64,000 nt of DNA from Lentzea tibetensis (GTDB lineage Bacteria > Actinomycetota > Actinomycetes > Mycobacteriales > Pseudonocardiaceae): contig NZ_VOBR01000007.1 of the NCBI RefSeq assembly GCF_007845675.1, forward strand, positions 186,001 through 250,000, in the 5' to 3' direction. The first letter of the stretch is position 1. Every line of letters begins with the position of its first letter. The position numbers and the translations under genes were made by a program. A model generated the notes under the pieces. The model ran no database searches and had not been told where the DNA came from. It worked only from the letters and a program-made list of their open reading frames with translations. Below are positions 52,227-61,250 of this stretch, in pieces.

Positions 52227-52525
52227 CCTACGTCATCGTGCTGGCGATCGGCACGTTCGCGTTCCGGATCGCCGGGCCGCTGCTGCGCGACCGGATCACG
52301 CTGCCGGACCGTGCCAAGGAGCTGATGTCGGCCGCGGCCACGGTGCTGCTGTTCGCGCTCGTGGCCACGGCGACGCTCACGAGCAACCGGCACTTCGCCG
52401 GATGGGCGTTGCCGATCGGCGTCGCGGTCGGTGGAATCGTGGCGTGGCGGAAAGCGCCGTTCGTCGTCGTTGTCGTTTTGGCCGCAATCACCACGGCCGG
52501 ATTGCGACTGCTCGGAGTGGAATAG
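52217..52525 (+). CDS. azlD: AzlD-family amino-acid exporter, small subunit
   Basis: 102-aa membrane protein with about four helices (GTFAFRIAGPLLRDRITLPD), the small partner of AzlC. Overlap of 10 nt with azlC indicates translational coupling. It ends directly against the convergent Lrp gene. Confidence 0.9.
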   Translation: MPLTYVIVLAIGTFAFRIAGPLLRDRITLPDRAKELMSAAATVLLFALVATATLTSNRHFAGWALPIGVAVGGIVAWRKAPFVVVVVLAAITTAGLRLLGVE

Positions 52526-52969
52526 CTATCCGTGTTTCCGGATGTGTGAGAACAGCAGATTCGTGTGCACCTCGGCGACCTCGCGGCGGTTGGTGAACCT
52601 GTCGAGCACGAGTCGCTGCAGGTGTGCTACGTCCGCTACCGCGACGTGCACCAGGAAATCCTCCGGACCGGTCACGTGCGATAGCGCGAGCGTTTCCGGC
52701 AGGCTCAGCACGTAGTTCATGAACGGCTCGACGATGTCCCTGGTGTGCGGGCGGATCCGCACCGCGACCATCGCCTGCACCGGGGTGCCGACGGCCGCCA
52801 GGTCGACCGCCGCGTGGTACCCGGTGATCACGCCGCGCTCGCGCAGCGCGCGGTGCCGGACCACGCAGGTCGACGGCGCGACGTTCACCAGTTCGGCCAG
52901 GTCCTTGTTCTGCAGCCGAGCGTCCTTCTGCAGTTCCCGCACGATCGCGGCGTCGATCGAATCGAGCAC
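52526..52969 (-). CDS. Lrp/AsnC-family regulator
   Basis: 147-aa regulator: winged HTH (LDSIDAAIVRELQKDARLQN, then STCVVRHRALRERGVI) and an RAM ligand-binding domain (VHVAVADVAHLQRLV). Lrp proteins respond to amino acids such as leucine or methionine and often control brnFE/azlCD exporters. I use the GTG at 52969 with AGGGG eight bases upstream; a GTG at 52978 is in frame. It is divergent from the PLP enzyme. Confidence 0.89.
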   Translation of the reverse strand: MLDSIDAAIVRELQKDARLQNKDLAELVNVAPSTCVVRHRALRERGVITGYHAAVDLAAVGTPVQAMVAVRIRPHTRDIVEPFMNYVLSLPETLALSHVTGPEDFLVHVAVADVAHLQRLVLDRFTNRREVAEVHTNLLFSHIRKHG

Positions 52970-53044
52970 GGCAAACACCCCTTCCAGCCGAAGCAGCTGC
53001 GGAAGGATGCCCACACAGCCGACGCGATGTCCACCATTCGGCGC

Positions 53045-54235
53045 ATGACGCGCATCGAGACCATGGCGGTACACGGCGGACGCGACGACCTGGCCGAGCT
53101 CGGCGTGCACGCGCCGCCGATCGACCTCTCCACCACCTACCCGGTGCCCGACCAGGCGCTCGGCGGCGAGGCGCTGCACGCGTGGGCGGACGGCGCCGCG
53201 AGCGCCTCGTCGCCGGTGTACGCGCGGCTGCACAACCCGACCGTCGGACGGTTCGAGCAGGCGCTCGCCCAGCTCGAGGGCACCGAGGCCGCCGTGTCGT
53301 TCGGCAGCGGCATGGCCGCCGTGACGGCCGTGCTCCAGGCCGCGTGCGTCATGACCGCGAAGCCGCACGTCGTCGCCGTCCGGCCGCTCTACGGCGGCAC
53401 CGACCACCTGCTCTCATCAGGACTTCTGGGCGTGCGCACCACGTACGCGACGGCTGACGGCGTCAAGGACGCGATCGGCCCCGACACCGGGCTCGTCGTC
53501 GTGGAGACGCCGGCGAACCCCAACCTCGACCTCGTCGACATCGCGCAGGTCGTCCGGCAGGCCGGGGGAGTCCCGGTCATGGTCGACAACACCTTCGCCA
53601 CGCCGATCCTGCAGAACCCGGCCGCGTTCGGCGCCACCTACGTGCTGCACTCCGGCACCAAGTACCTCGGCGGGCACGGTGACGTGATGGGCGGCGTCGT
53701 GGCCTGCGCGGAACGGCTCGCCGGCCCGCTCAGGCAGGTCCGCATCCTCACCGGCGCCGTGCTGCACCCGCTCGGCGGCTACCTGCTGCACCGCGGCCTG
53801 GCGACGCTCCCGCTGCGCGTCGAGGCCGCCCAGAAGAGCGCGGCGACGCTGGCGCAGCGGCTCGCCGAGCATCCGGCCGTCGAGTTCGTCCGCTACCCGC
53901 GCCCGGACGGCGTCCAGCTGCGCGGTTCCGGCGCCATGATCGCGTTCGCGTGCCACGCCGACCCGACGGACGTGGTGCGCGGGCTGCGGCTGATCACGCC
54001 CGCCGTGAGCCTGGGATCGGTCGACACGCTCATCGAGCACCCGGCCGCGTTGACGCACCGATTGGTGCCGAGTGTGGCACGGGAAGAGTGCGGAGTTCCC
54101 TCGAATCTTCTTCGCGTCTCAGTGGGATTGGAACATGTCGACGACATTTGGGATGATCTGCACCGGGCATTGTGTGACGCTGATTACGTTAAGGCTTCCC
54201 TAAAGAATTCCTTGGACCTCGTCGTGGCTCACTAG
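53045..54235 (+). CDS. Cys/Met-metabolism PLP enzyme (methionine gamma-lyase-like)
   Basis: 396-aa PLP enzyme of the cystathionine gamma-lyase/methionine gamma-lyase family: SSPVYARLHNPTVGRFEQAL, FGSGMAAVTA, MVDNTFATP and the PLP lysine in HSGTKYLGGHGDV. Exact reaction not certain. Its place beside an Lrp regulator and AzlCD suggests a role in methionine or branched-chain amino-acid balance. The ATG at 53045 gives the common start (MTRIETMAVHGGR); an ATG at 53027 is in frame. Confidence 0.87.
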   Translation: MTRIETMAVHGGRDDLAELGVHAPPIDLSTTYPVPDQALGGEALHAWADGAASASSPVYARLHNPTVGRFEQALAQLEGTEAAVSFGSGMAAVTAVLQAACVMTAKPHVVAVRPLYGGTDHLLSSGLLGVRTTYATADGVKDAIGPDTGLVVVETPANPNLDLVDIAQVVRQAGGVPVMVDNTFATPILQNPAAFGATYVLHSGTKYLGGHGDVMGGVVACAERLAGPLRQVRILTGAVLHPLGGYLLHRGLATLPLRVEAAQKSAATLAQRLAEHPAVEFVRYPRPDGVQLRGSGAMIAFACHADPTDVVRGLRLITPAVSLGSVDTLIEHPAALTHRLVPSVAREECGVPSNLLRVSVGLEHVDDIWDDLHRALCDADYVKASLKNSLDLVVAH

Positions 54236-54308
54236 GGTGCCCGCATCGGCGCGTCGGGGCGCGGGAGGTTCCGACGCGATGCAATTTTCCATCGGGAAGG
54301 AACTACTC

Positions 54309-55724
54309 GTGAGTTCTGCTGTGCCCGCGTTGAATCAAGACGATGACGTCGATGCAGACGGCTACACCAAAGCGCTGAGCAAACGTCAGGTCCAGATGAT
54401 CGCGATCGGCGGCGCCATCGGCGTCGGCCTGTTCCTCGGTGCGGGCGGGCGCCTCGCCGCCGCGGGGCCGTCGCTGATCCTGTCGTACGCGGTCTGCGGC
54501 CTCGCCGCGTTCTTCGTGATGCGCGCGCTGGGTGAGCTGGTGCTGCACCGTCCCGTCGCGGGCAGCTTCGTCGAGTACGCGCGTGAGTTCATCGGCCCGT
54601 GGGCCGGGTTCGCGTCGGGCTGGATGTACTGGGTGAACTGGGCGATGACCGGCATCGCCGAGATCACCGCCGTCGCGATCTACATGCACAAGTGGTTCCC
54701 GAACCTGCCCCAGTGGATCTCCGCGCTCGTCGCGCTGGTCGTGCTCGTGGCGATCAACCTGCTGTCCGTGAAGCTGTTCGGCGAGCTGGAGTTCTGGTTC
54801 TCCGTCATCAAGGTGACCGCGATCGTCGTCTTCCTGATCACCGGCATCGGCCTGGTCATCGGCAGCGCGGACATCGGCGGCACCGAGGCGGGCGTGCACA
54901 ACGTCCTCGGTCACGGCGGCCTCTTCCCGGCCGGCTTCGGCGTCGCGCTGATGACGCTCCAGGCCGTCGTGTTCGCGTACGCCGCGATCGAGCTCGTCGG
55001 CATCGCGGCGGGCGAGACCAAGAACCCGCACGAGATCATGCCGCGCGCGATCAACGGCGTCGTCTACCGCATCGGCGTCTTCTACGTCGGCTCGGTGCTG
55101 CTGCTCACGATGTTGTTGCCGTGGAACCACTTCACCGGCAACGAGAGTCCTTTCGTGACGGTCTTCTCGGCGCTGGGCATCCCGGCCGTCGGCGACATCA
55201 TGAACGCGGTCGTGCTCACCGCCGCGCTGTCCTCGTGCAACTCGGGCCTCTACTCGACCGGCCGCATCCTGCGCTCGCTCGCGCAGAAGGGCGAGGCGCC
55301 CGCGTTCACCGGCAAGATGAACTCCTCACACGTCCCGTACGGCGGCATCCTGTTCACCGCCGGCGCGTACCTCTTCGGCGTGGTGCTCAACTACACCGTG
55401 CCGAAGGAGGCGTTCGACATCGCCATCGCGGTCGCGTCACTGGGCGTGGTCGCCACCTGGGCCACGTTGATCATCTGCCAGATGAGGCTGCGGCAGAAGG
55501 CCATGGCGGGCCTGATCGAACGGCCCGCGTACCGGATGCCGGGCGCCCCGTACACGAACTGGCTGACGCTCGGCTTCCTCGCGCTGGTGATCGTGCAGAT
55601 GGCGTTCGCGGGCACCGCGGAGAAGATCGCGTTCTGGTCGATCCCCGTGCTCGCCGGTGTGCTGGCGATCGGGTGGCGCTACGTCCGTTCGCGTGACCGG
55701 GAGCTGGTTACTGTCGGCGACTGA
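54309..55724 (+). CDS. APC-family amino-acid permease
   Basis: 471-aa amino-acid/H+ symporter with about 12 helices, of the AAT (CycA/AroP-like) group: signature QMIAIGGAIGVGLFLG, then VMRALGELVL and ETKNPHEIMP. Substrate uncertain (D-serine, D-alanine, glycine or a related amino acid). The GTG at 54309 has a GGAAGG-type ribosome site; the ATG at 54279 and an earlier start in frame are less likely. The region between it and the PLP gene is short. Confidence 0.9.
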   Translation: MSSAVPALNQDDDVDADGYTKALSKRQVQMIAIGGAIGVGLFLGAGGRLAAAGPSLILSYAVCGLAAFFVMRALGELVLHRPVAGSFVEYAREFIGPWAGFASGWMYWVNWAMTGIAEITAVAIYMHKWFPNLPQWISALVALVVLVAINLLSVKLFGELEFWFSVIKVTAIVVFLITGIGLVIGSADIGGTEAGVHNVLGHGGLFPAGFGVALMTLQAVVFAYAAIELVGIAAGETKNPHEIMPRAINGVVYRIGVFYVGSVLLLTMLLPWNHFTGNESPFVTVFSALGIPAVGDIMNAVVLTAALSSCNSGLYSTGRILRSLAQKGEAPAFTGKMNSSHVPYGGILFTAGAYLFGVVLNYTVPKEAFDIAIAVASLGVVATWATLIICQMRLRQKAMAGLIERPAYRMPGAPYTNWLTLGFLALVIVQMAFAGTAEKIAFWSIPVLAGVLAIGWRYVRSRDRELVTVGD

Positions 55725-55732
55725 CCACGCTT

Positions 55733-55738
55733 TAGGCT
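55733..55738 (+). promoter_or_regulatory. -10 box for pdxT
   Basis: TAGGCT, the same hexamer as before pgsA, ends seven bases before the pdxT ATG; no Shine-Dalgarno is visible, so a leaderless transcript is likely. Confidence 0.55.
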
Positions 55739-55745
55739 GGGCGGC

Positions 55746-56381
55746 ATGGTTGATGCTGCCCAGCCGGTCGTCGGCGTGCTCGCCCTCCAGGGCGACGTCC
55801 GCGAACACCTCGCCGCGCTCGAGAAGTGCGGCGTGGAAGCGCGTGCCATCCGCCGCGCCGAGGAGCTGGACGAGCTCGACGGCATCGTGATCCCCGGCGG
55901 CGAGTCGACCACGATCAGCCGCCTGCTGGAGACGTTCGAGCTGCTGGAGCCGCTGCGCGCGAAGATCGCGGCCGGGCTCCCCGCCTACGGGTCGTGCGCG
56001 GGCATGATCCTGCTCGCGGACAAGGTCCTCGACGGGCGCGCCGACCAGCACCAGCTCGGCGGGCTTGACGTGGTCGTGCGGCGCAACGCGTTCGGCAGGC
56101 AGATCGACTCGTTCGAGACGTTCCTCGACGTGCGGGGCGTCGGCCCGGTGCACACCGTGTTCATCCGCGCGCCGTGGGTGGAGTCGGTTGGTGCGGCCGT
56201 CGAGGTACTCGCTACGGTGCCCGAATCCCCGGAGGCAGGCGACGCCGCCGGTAGGATCGTCGCCGTTCGGCAGGGGAACGTGCTGGCGACCGCGTTCCAC
56301 CCGGAACTCACGGGTGACGAGCGCGTGCACCGCCTGTTCGTGGACATGGTTCGTGGCGTGACTGGTTCGGAGGAGAAATGA
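55746..56381 (+). CDS. pdxT: Pyridoxal 5'-phosphate synthase glutaminase subunit PdxT
   Basis: 211-aa class I glutaminase that supplies ammonia to PdxS. Visible: [14 protein letters not shown], the nucleophile Cys in [11 protein letters not shown], and the His-Glu pair in ATAFHPEL. Leaderless start at 55746. The stop overlaps the yebC ATG (ATGA), as in related actinobacteria. Confidence 0.96.
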   Translation: MVDAAQPVVGVLALQGDVREHLAALEKCGVEARAIRRAEELDELDGIVIPGGESTTISRLLETFELLEPLRAKIAAGLPAYGSCAGMILLADKVLDGRADQHQLGGLDVVVRRNAFGRQIDSFETFLDVRGVGPVHTVFIRAPWVESVGAAVEVLATVPESPEAGDAAGRIVAVRQGNVLATAFHPELTGDERVHRLFVDMVRGVTGSEEK

Positions 56382-57127
56382 GCGGCCACTCCAAGTGGGC
56401 GACCACCAAGCACAAGAAGGCCGCAATCGACGCGAAGCGCGGCAAGCTCTTCGCGCGGCTCATCAAGAACATCGAGGTGGCGGCCCGCACCGGTGGTGGT
56501 GACCCGGACGGCAACCCGACGCTCTACGACGCGGTCCAGAAGGCCCGCAAGAACTCGGTGCCGCTGGACAACATCGAGCGCGCCCGCAAGCGCGGCGCCG
56601 GCGAGGAAGCCGGCGGTGCCGACTGGCAGACGATCATGTACGAGGGCTACGGCCCCAACGGCGTCGCCGTCCTGATCGAGTGCCTCACGGACAACCGCAA
56701 CCGCGCGGCGTCCGAGGTGCGCACCGCGATGACGCGCAACGGCGGCTCGATGGCCGACCCCGGTTCGGTGGCGTACATGTTCAGCCGCAAGGGTGTCGTG
56801 ATCCTGCCGAAGAACGAGCTCTCCGAGGACGACGTCCTCATGGCCGTGCTCGACGCGGGTGCCGAGGAGGTCAACGACCTCGGTGAGGCGTTCGAGGTCG
56901 TGTCCGAGGCCGGTGACCTGATCCCGGTGCGCAAGGCGTTGCAGGAGGCCGGATACGACTACGAGTCGGCCGAGTCGTCGTTCCTGCCGTCCGTCTCGGT
57001 CGAGCTCGAGGCCGAGGGCGCGCGCAAGATCTTCAAGCTGATCGACGCGCTGGAGGACTGCGACGACGTGCAGAACGTCTTCGCCAACTTCGACGTCTCC
57101 GACGAGGTCATGGCAGAGGTCGACTGA
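56378..57127 (+). CDS. yebC: YebC/PmpR-family protein
   Basis: 249-aa YebC-family protein: starts [20 protein letters not shown], then [12 protein letters not shown] and [10 protein letters not shown]. Members are DNA-binding regulators or, in newer work, ribosome-associated factors that relieve stalling on proline-rich stretches. It overlaps pdxT by 4 nt. In M. tuberculosis ruvCAB follows nearby; here it does not within the window. Confidence 0.95.
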   Translation: MSGHSKWATTKHKKAAIDAKRGKLFARLIKNIEVAARTGGGDPDGNPTLYDAVQKARKNSVPLDNIERARKRGAGEEAGGADWQTIMYEGYGPNGVAVLIECLTDNRNRAASEVRTAMTRNGGSMADPGSVAYMFSRKGVVILPKNELSEDDVLMAVLDAGAEEVNDLGEAFEVVSEAGDLIPVRKALQEAGYDYESAESSFLPSVSVELEAEGARKIFKLIDALEDCDDVQNVFANFDVSDEVMAEVD

Positions 57128-57194
57128 CGCTCGGGGTGGGGGGAGGTGTGCTCGCGGAGTGCGCTCGCCGAAGCCCTCGGTCAGGTGTCTTTCT

Positions 57195-57245
57195 GGGGGC
57201 GCAACCCCCAGACCCCGCCCGGCGGGCTCCGCCCCCGGACCCCCG
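57195..57245. repeat. REP-like GC-rich intergenic element
   Basis: A block starting GGGGGCGCAACCCCCAGACC, followed by CGCCCGGCGGGCTCCGCCCC. It is the kind of GC-rich, C-tract and G-tract element found repeatedly between genes in many actinobacteria, able to form stems. Its copy number in this genome cannot be seen from one window. Confidence 0.5.
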
Positions 57246-57262
57246 ACACGCGTATGCATGGC

Positions 57263-57291
57263 GAAGCCCACCCTTGCGTAGGGTGGGCTTC
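57263..57291 (+). promoter_or_regulatory. Hairpin overlapping the DUF4262 promoter
   Basis: An 11-bp perfect stem, GAAGCCCACCC and its complement, with a 7-nt loop, ends one base before the GTG at 57292. The -10-like TAGGGT (57279-57284) is inside it, seven bases before the GTG. It may serve as the yebC terminator and as a control element for the next gene. Confidence 0.5.
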
Positions 57292-57792
57292 GTGTTGAGC
57301 GCCGAAGACCTGAAGCTCCGCGCGTGGTTGCTGGAGCAGTCCGAGACGTACGGGCACGCGACGATCACCGTCCCACCCGACGCCGACGGTGCGGGCTACG
57401 CGTTCTCCGTCGGCGCGTGGCGGCGGTTCGGCGCACCGGAGGCCGTCGTCATCGGCATGGAGCCCGAGATGGCCACCGTCCTCATCCGCGCGTACGTCCA
57501 GCGTGCGCGCGCCGGCGAGCGGTTCCGGCCCGGTCAGCTGTACTTCGACTTCTTCCAGGGCGTGCCCGTCACGTTCGAGCGCGTGTACCGCGGCTTCTAC
57601 CCGGAGTTCTTCGGCAGCGCGTTCCTGCTGTACGACCACGGCGACTTCGCCGCGACCCAGATCATCGTGCCGACGCCGCAGGGCCAGTGGCCGTGGCAGC
57701 CCAACGCGCCGGAGGGTTTCGGCGACTGGCAGATGGTGCTGACGGAGAGCGGCATCCCGGAAAGCTGGACTCCCGGCGTCAACGGCCCCTGA
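57292..57792 (+). CDS. DUF4262-like protein
   Basis: 166-aa protein of unknown function, resembling DUF4262: FSVGAWRRFGAPEAVVIGME, then GERFRPGQLYFDFFQGV and FGDWQM. No membrane or signal segment. The leaderless GTG at 57292 follows the TAGGGT box; upstream frame sequence overlaps the REP-like element and is not coding. Its stop abuts the convergent STAND gene. Confidence 0.75.
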   Translation: MLSAEDLKLRAWLLEQSETYGHATITVPPDADGAGYAFSVGAWRRFGAPEAVVIGMEPEMATVLIRAYVQRARAGERFRPGQLYFDFFQGVPVTFERVYRGFYPEFFGSAFLLYDHGDFAATQIIVPTPQGQWPWQPNAPEGFGDWQMVLTESGIPESWTPGVNGP

Positions 57793-60700
57793 TCACGGGC
57801 ATCGGTCGCCGAAGTTGCGGTGCAGCTGGTCGCAGGCCTTGCGCAGCGCCAGGTTCTCGTCGACCGTGCACAGCACGACCGCGTTGCCGTCGCTCGTCAC
57901 GAGCTTCGTGCCGTCCGGGCTCCACGCCATCCTGTGCGGCCCAACGGTCTGAGCGGGCAGCGCGGCCCACGGCTCGCCGGTCTCGACGTCCCACAGCGTG
58001 ATCCGGTCCTCCGAGGACGCCGCGAGCAGCCTGCCGTCCGGGCTCAGCACCGCGGCCGTGACCGGGACGTCGGTCCGCGCGGTGCGCACGGTGTCCAGGT
58101 CGTCGGCGTCCAGCGCGGTGATCTCGCCGCCGGTGCCGGTCACCACGATCCGGTCCCCACCGAACGCGACGGCCGCGGGCCTGTCGAACGCGCCCGGTTT
58201 CTCCGCGACGAGCTCGCCGTTCGCGGTGCGCCAGAGCCGCGCACCACCGTCGTCGAGTGTGACGGCGAGGCTCCCGTCGTGGTTGAGCGCGGTGACGCGG
58301 CCCGCGCCGGCGCCGGGCAGCTCACCGAGCGGCTTTCCGGTGCGGACCTCCCACAGCAGCGTGCGCACCTGCGTGGTGGCCGCGAGCACCTCGCCGTCGG
58401 AGCTGAGCGTCTCGTCGCCGGGCGACTCGGTGTCCTCCCGGTCGGGAATCGGCAGCTCGACGTGCTCGGCGAGGCGCGTGACGTCCTTCTCAGGCCCGAC
58501 GACGATCGTGTTGCGCGCGCCCGTCACGGCGCGCAGCACGGTGCGGTTCCCGGTGGTCGGCGCGGCCGGATCCCATTCGGTGACGACTGTCTCCCGGTGG
58601 TGGGGCTGCGCGGGATCGGTGCGCGTCAACCTGCTCGACGCCGACCGCACCTTCCTCCCGTCCGGCGTGAAGCCGACGCTCCACGCGGCGTCGTGGGGAC
58701 CGGTGAAGGGGAACTGGGCGAGGTCCCACAGCACGACGCCCTTGCCGCTGCGGGCGGTGATCGTCCCGATCGTCCCGGAGGACAGCTCCGAGACACCGAA
58801 CTGCACGCCGGGTCCGAAGCGCAGCAGCGGCACGCCGTCCCAGAGCTCGACCCCGGTGCTGGTGGAGAGCACCAGCCCGGTGCCCGCGAACGCGAGCCCG
58901 GTGACGTCGCTCCGCGAGAACCGGGTGACCTCCCGGAGGTCGTCGGCGTTCCACAGCACGACGTCGGTGTCCCTGTCGGTGGCGGTGATCGTGCGGCCGT
59001 CAGGGCTGAACCGCACGCGCGACGTCTGGCCGGGCAGTTCGCCGACCTGGCGACCGGTGCCCAGGTCGACGAGCGTCGTGGCCTTCGACTCGTGCTCGAC
59101 GGTCACCACGTCGTGTCCGGGGCGCGGCAGGATCGTGTGTGCACCGCGGCCCGCGGCGACGGGCACACCGATCTCCGAGCCGGAGCGGACGTCCCACGAC
59201 ACGACGGTGCCGTCGTCGGTCAGCACGGCGAGCGCGCGGCCGTCCAGGCGGAACGCCGCACCGCGTGCCCGCACCGGTTTCTCGAGAACCAGCCGGTGCG
59301 TCCGGACGTCCCACACGACGACGGCGGACGTGCTCACCGCGGCGACGAGCGACTCGTCGGTGTTGAAGGCGATGCGCAGCACGTCCGTCAGCTCCGGCGC
59401 CGACAGCGTGCCCGCGCGGGCACGCCCGTCCGTGCGCCACAGGCCGATGTCCGTCTCCTCCTCGACGGCCAGCAGCGCGCCGCTCGGGCTGAGCGCGATC
59501 TCGCCGGTGGCCGGGGCCGTCTCGATCAGGCCGTGGTGTTCGGGCCGGTTGGCGCTCACCAGCAAGGCGCCGCGGGCTTCTGCCGTCCGAGACGTGCCGA
59601 ACGCGGCGATGCTGTCCCGCAGCGCGCCCTTCACGTCGGTTCCCGTCTGCTGCGCCGCACGTCCGGCGAGCGCGCGTGACTCGGCCTCGCGCTGTTGCCC
59701 GATCGCGACGACGGCCACGGTGCACGCGACCACCAGCAGCACCGCCAGCGCGCCCGCCAGCACGCGGGTGCGCAGCACGACCCGCCTGCTCGTGCGCAGC
59801 TCGTCCTCCTCGGCCGCGACGGCCCGGTCGAGGAAGTCCTGCTCCCGCTTGGAGAACCGGCTCGGGTCGAGCTCGCGGGCTCCTGCCAGCCTGGCGCCCC
59901 GGTACAGGGCGCCGGGATCGCGCCCGTTCGCCTCCCACTCGGCCGCCGCCTCGGCGAGCAGCTGGTGCGTGCGCAGCGCCTGCCGGTCCTCGGCGAGCCA
60001 CGCCCGCAGCCGCGGCCACGACCGGATCAGCGACTCGTGCGTGATCTCGGCGGACGTGTCGTCCACCGTGACCAGGCGTGCCGCGATCAACGCGGGCGGC
60101 ACGTCGTCGTCCAGTTCTGCACGGTCGATGCGCCGTTTCGTGTCGTCGGTGCCGTCGCCGGGCGCGGTCAGCCGGAGGAACAGATGACGCACCCCTTGCT
60201 GCTCGGCGGGGGAGAGCGACTCGTAGATCGAGTCGGCTGTGCGCGCCAGCGCGCTGTCGATGCCGCCCGCGGCCCGGAACCCGGCGAGCGTCAGCGTGTT
60301 CCCGCGCCTGCGCCGCCACGTCTGCAGCAGCGCGTGCGACAGCAGCGGGAGCACACCGGCGCGGCCGTGCGCCTCGGTGACCAGCTGCGCCAGCAACGCG
60401 CCCTCGACGGCGAGCCCGGCGTCGGTTGCGGGCCGGGTGATCGCGCGGCGCAGCTCGTCGGTCTCCATCGGCCCGACCGGCACCACCGCGTCGCGCATGG
60501 CCGCCACCAGTGCCGGGTGGGAGGTGCAGTGCGCGTAGAAGTCCGCCCGGACCCCGATCACCACGGTGGCTTCGCTGTTCAGGAGCCGCCCGATGAACCG
60601 GTCGCGCTCGGCGGCGTCCGCGCAGAGCGTGAACACCTCCTCGAACTGGTCCACGATGATCACGTCGTACCCGTCGAGGTCGTGGTGCGCCGGACGCGGG

Positions 60701-61197
60701 CCGGGGGTGAGCAGGAGCGACTTCCGCTCGAGTCGCGGCAGCAACCCGGCTCGCAGCACGGACGACTTGCCCGCGCCGGACGCGCCGAACACCGCGAGGA
60801 ACCGGTGCGTCTCCAGCTTGGCGACCAGGTCGTCGACCAGTCGCTCACGCCCGAAGAACCGGGCCGCGTCCTCCTGCTGGAACGCGGTGAGCCCGATGTA
60901 GGGCGAGTCCTCGGCCGGTTCCGCGGCCGGTGGCCCCGCCTGGTCGGCGCTGATGTCCCGCCACCGGCGTTCCCACTCCGCGACGTCCCCGCCGCAGGCC
61001 AGCACGAACGCCGTCGTCACCGCGAGGGTCGGCAGCTTTCGCCCGCCCGTCGCGTCGGCCAGCGTGGCCGCCGAGAAACCCGCTCGCCCGGCCAGTGCGC
61101 GGTAGGTCAGCCCGGTGCCGTCCCTCAGCAGGCGCAACCCCCGCGCGAACTCCAGCAGCGGTGCGTCGTCGTCCAGCGGCCGCTCAGGTCGCGGCAT
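57793..61197 (-). CDS. XRE-STAND-WD40 repeat protein
   Basis: 1134-aa multi-domain sensor. HTH at about 10-75 (LTYRALAGRAGFSAATLADA). STAND-type NTPase: IGLTAFQQEDAARFFGRE, P-loop FGASGAGKSS at about 138, Walker B VIIVDQFEEVF at about 180. One membrane helix at about 475-495, then WD40-like repeats to the end (for example LSPDGRLLAASS, FSPDGRTITATD). Such proteins are typical of actinomycete conflict or signalling systems. The ATG at 61197 has GGAGGGGG just upstream. A paralogue follows at 61854. Confidence 0.88.
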   Translation of the reverse strand: MPRPERPLDDDAPLLEFARGLRLLRDGTGLTYRALAGRAGFSAATLADATGGRKLPTLAVTTAFVLACGGDVAEWERRWRDISADQAGPPAAEPAEDSPYIGLTAFQQEDAARFFGRERLVDDLVAKLETHRFLAVFGASGAGKSSVLRAGLLPRLERKSLLLTPGPRPAHHDLDGYDVIIVDQFEEVFTLCADAAERDRFIGRLLNSEATVVIGVRADFYAHCTSHPALVAAMRDAVVPVGPMETDELRRAITRPATDAGLAVEGALLAQLVTEAHGRAGVLPLLSHALLQTWRRRRGNTLTLAGFRAAGGIDSALARTADSIYESLSPAEQQGVRHLFLRLTAPGDGTDDTKRRIDRAELDDDVPPALIAARLVTVDDTSAEITHESLIRSWPRLRAWLAEDRQALRTHQLLAEAAAEWEANGRDPGALYRGARLAGARELDPSRFSKREQDFLDRAVAAEEDELRTSRRVVLRTRVLAGALAVLLVVACTVAVVAIGQQREAESRALAGRAAQQTGTDVKGALRDSIAAFGTSRTAEARGALLVSANRPEHHGLIETAPATGEIALSPSGALLAVEEETDIGLWRTDGRARAGTLSAPELTDVLRIAFNTDESLVAAVSTSAVVVWDVRTHRLVLEKPVRARGAAFRLDGRALAVLTDDGTVVSWDVRSGSEIGVPVAAGRGAHTILPRPGHDVVTVEHESKATTLVDLGTGRQVGELPGQTSRVRFSPDGRTITATDRDTDVVLWNADDLREVTRFSRSDVTGLAFAGTGLVLSTSTGVELWDGVPLLRFGPGVQFGVSELSSGTIGTITARSGKGVVLWDLAQFPFTGPHDAAWSVGFTPDGRKVRSASSRLTRTDPAQPHHRETVVTEWDPAAPTTGNRTVLRAVTGARNTIVVGPEKDVTRLAEHVELPIPDREDTESPGDETLSSDGEVLAATTQVRTLLWEVRTGKPLGELPGAGAGRVTALNHDGSLAVTLDDGGARLWRTANGELVAEKPGAFDRPAAVAFGGDRIVVTGTGGEITALDADDLDTVRTARTDVPVTAAVLSPDGRLLAASSEDRITLWDVETGEPWAALPAQTVGPHRMAWSPDGTKLVTSDGNAVVLCTVDENLALRKACDQLHRNFGDRCP

Positions 61198-61250
61198 TCC
61201 CCCTCCTCAAAACGTCCGTGCCGGTCATTCTGCATTGTTAGGTTCAGTGC

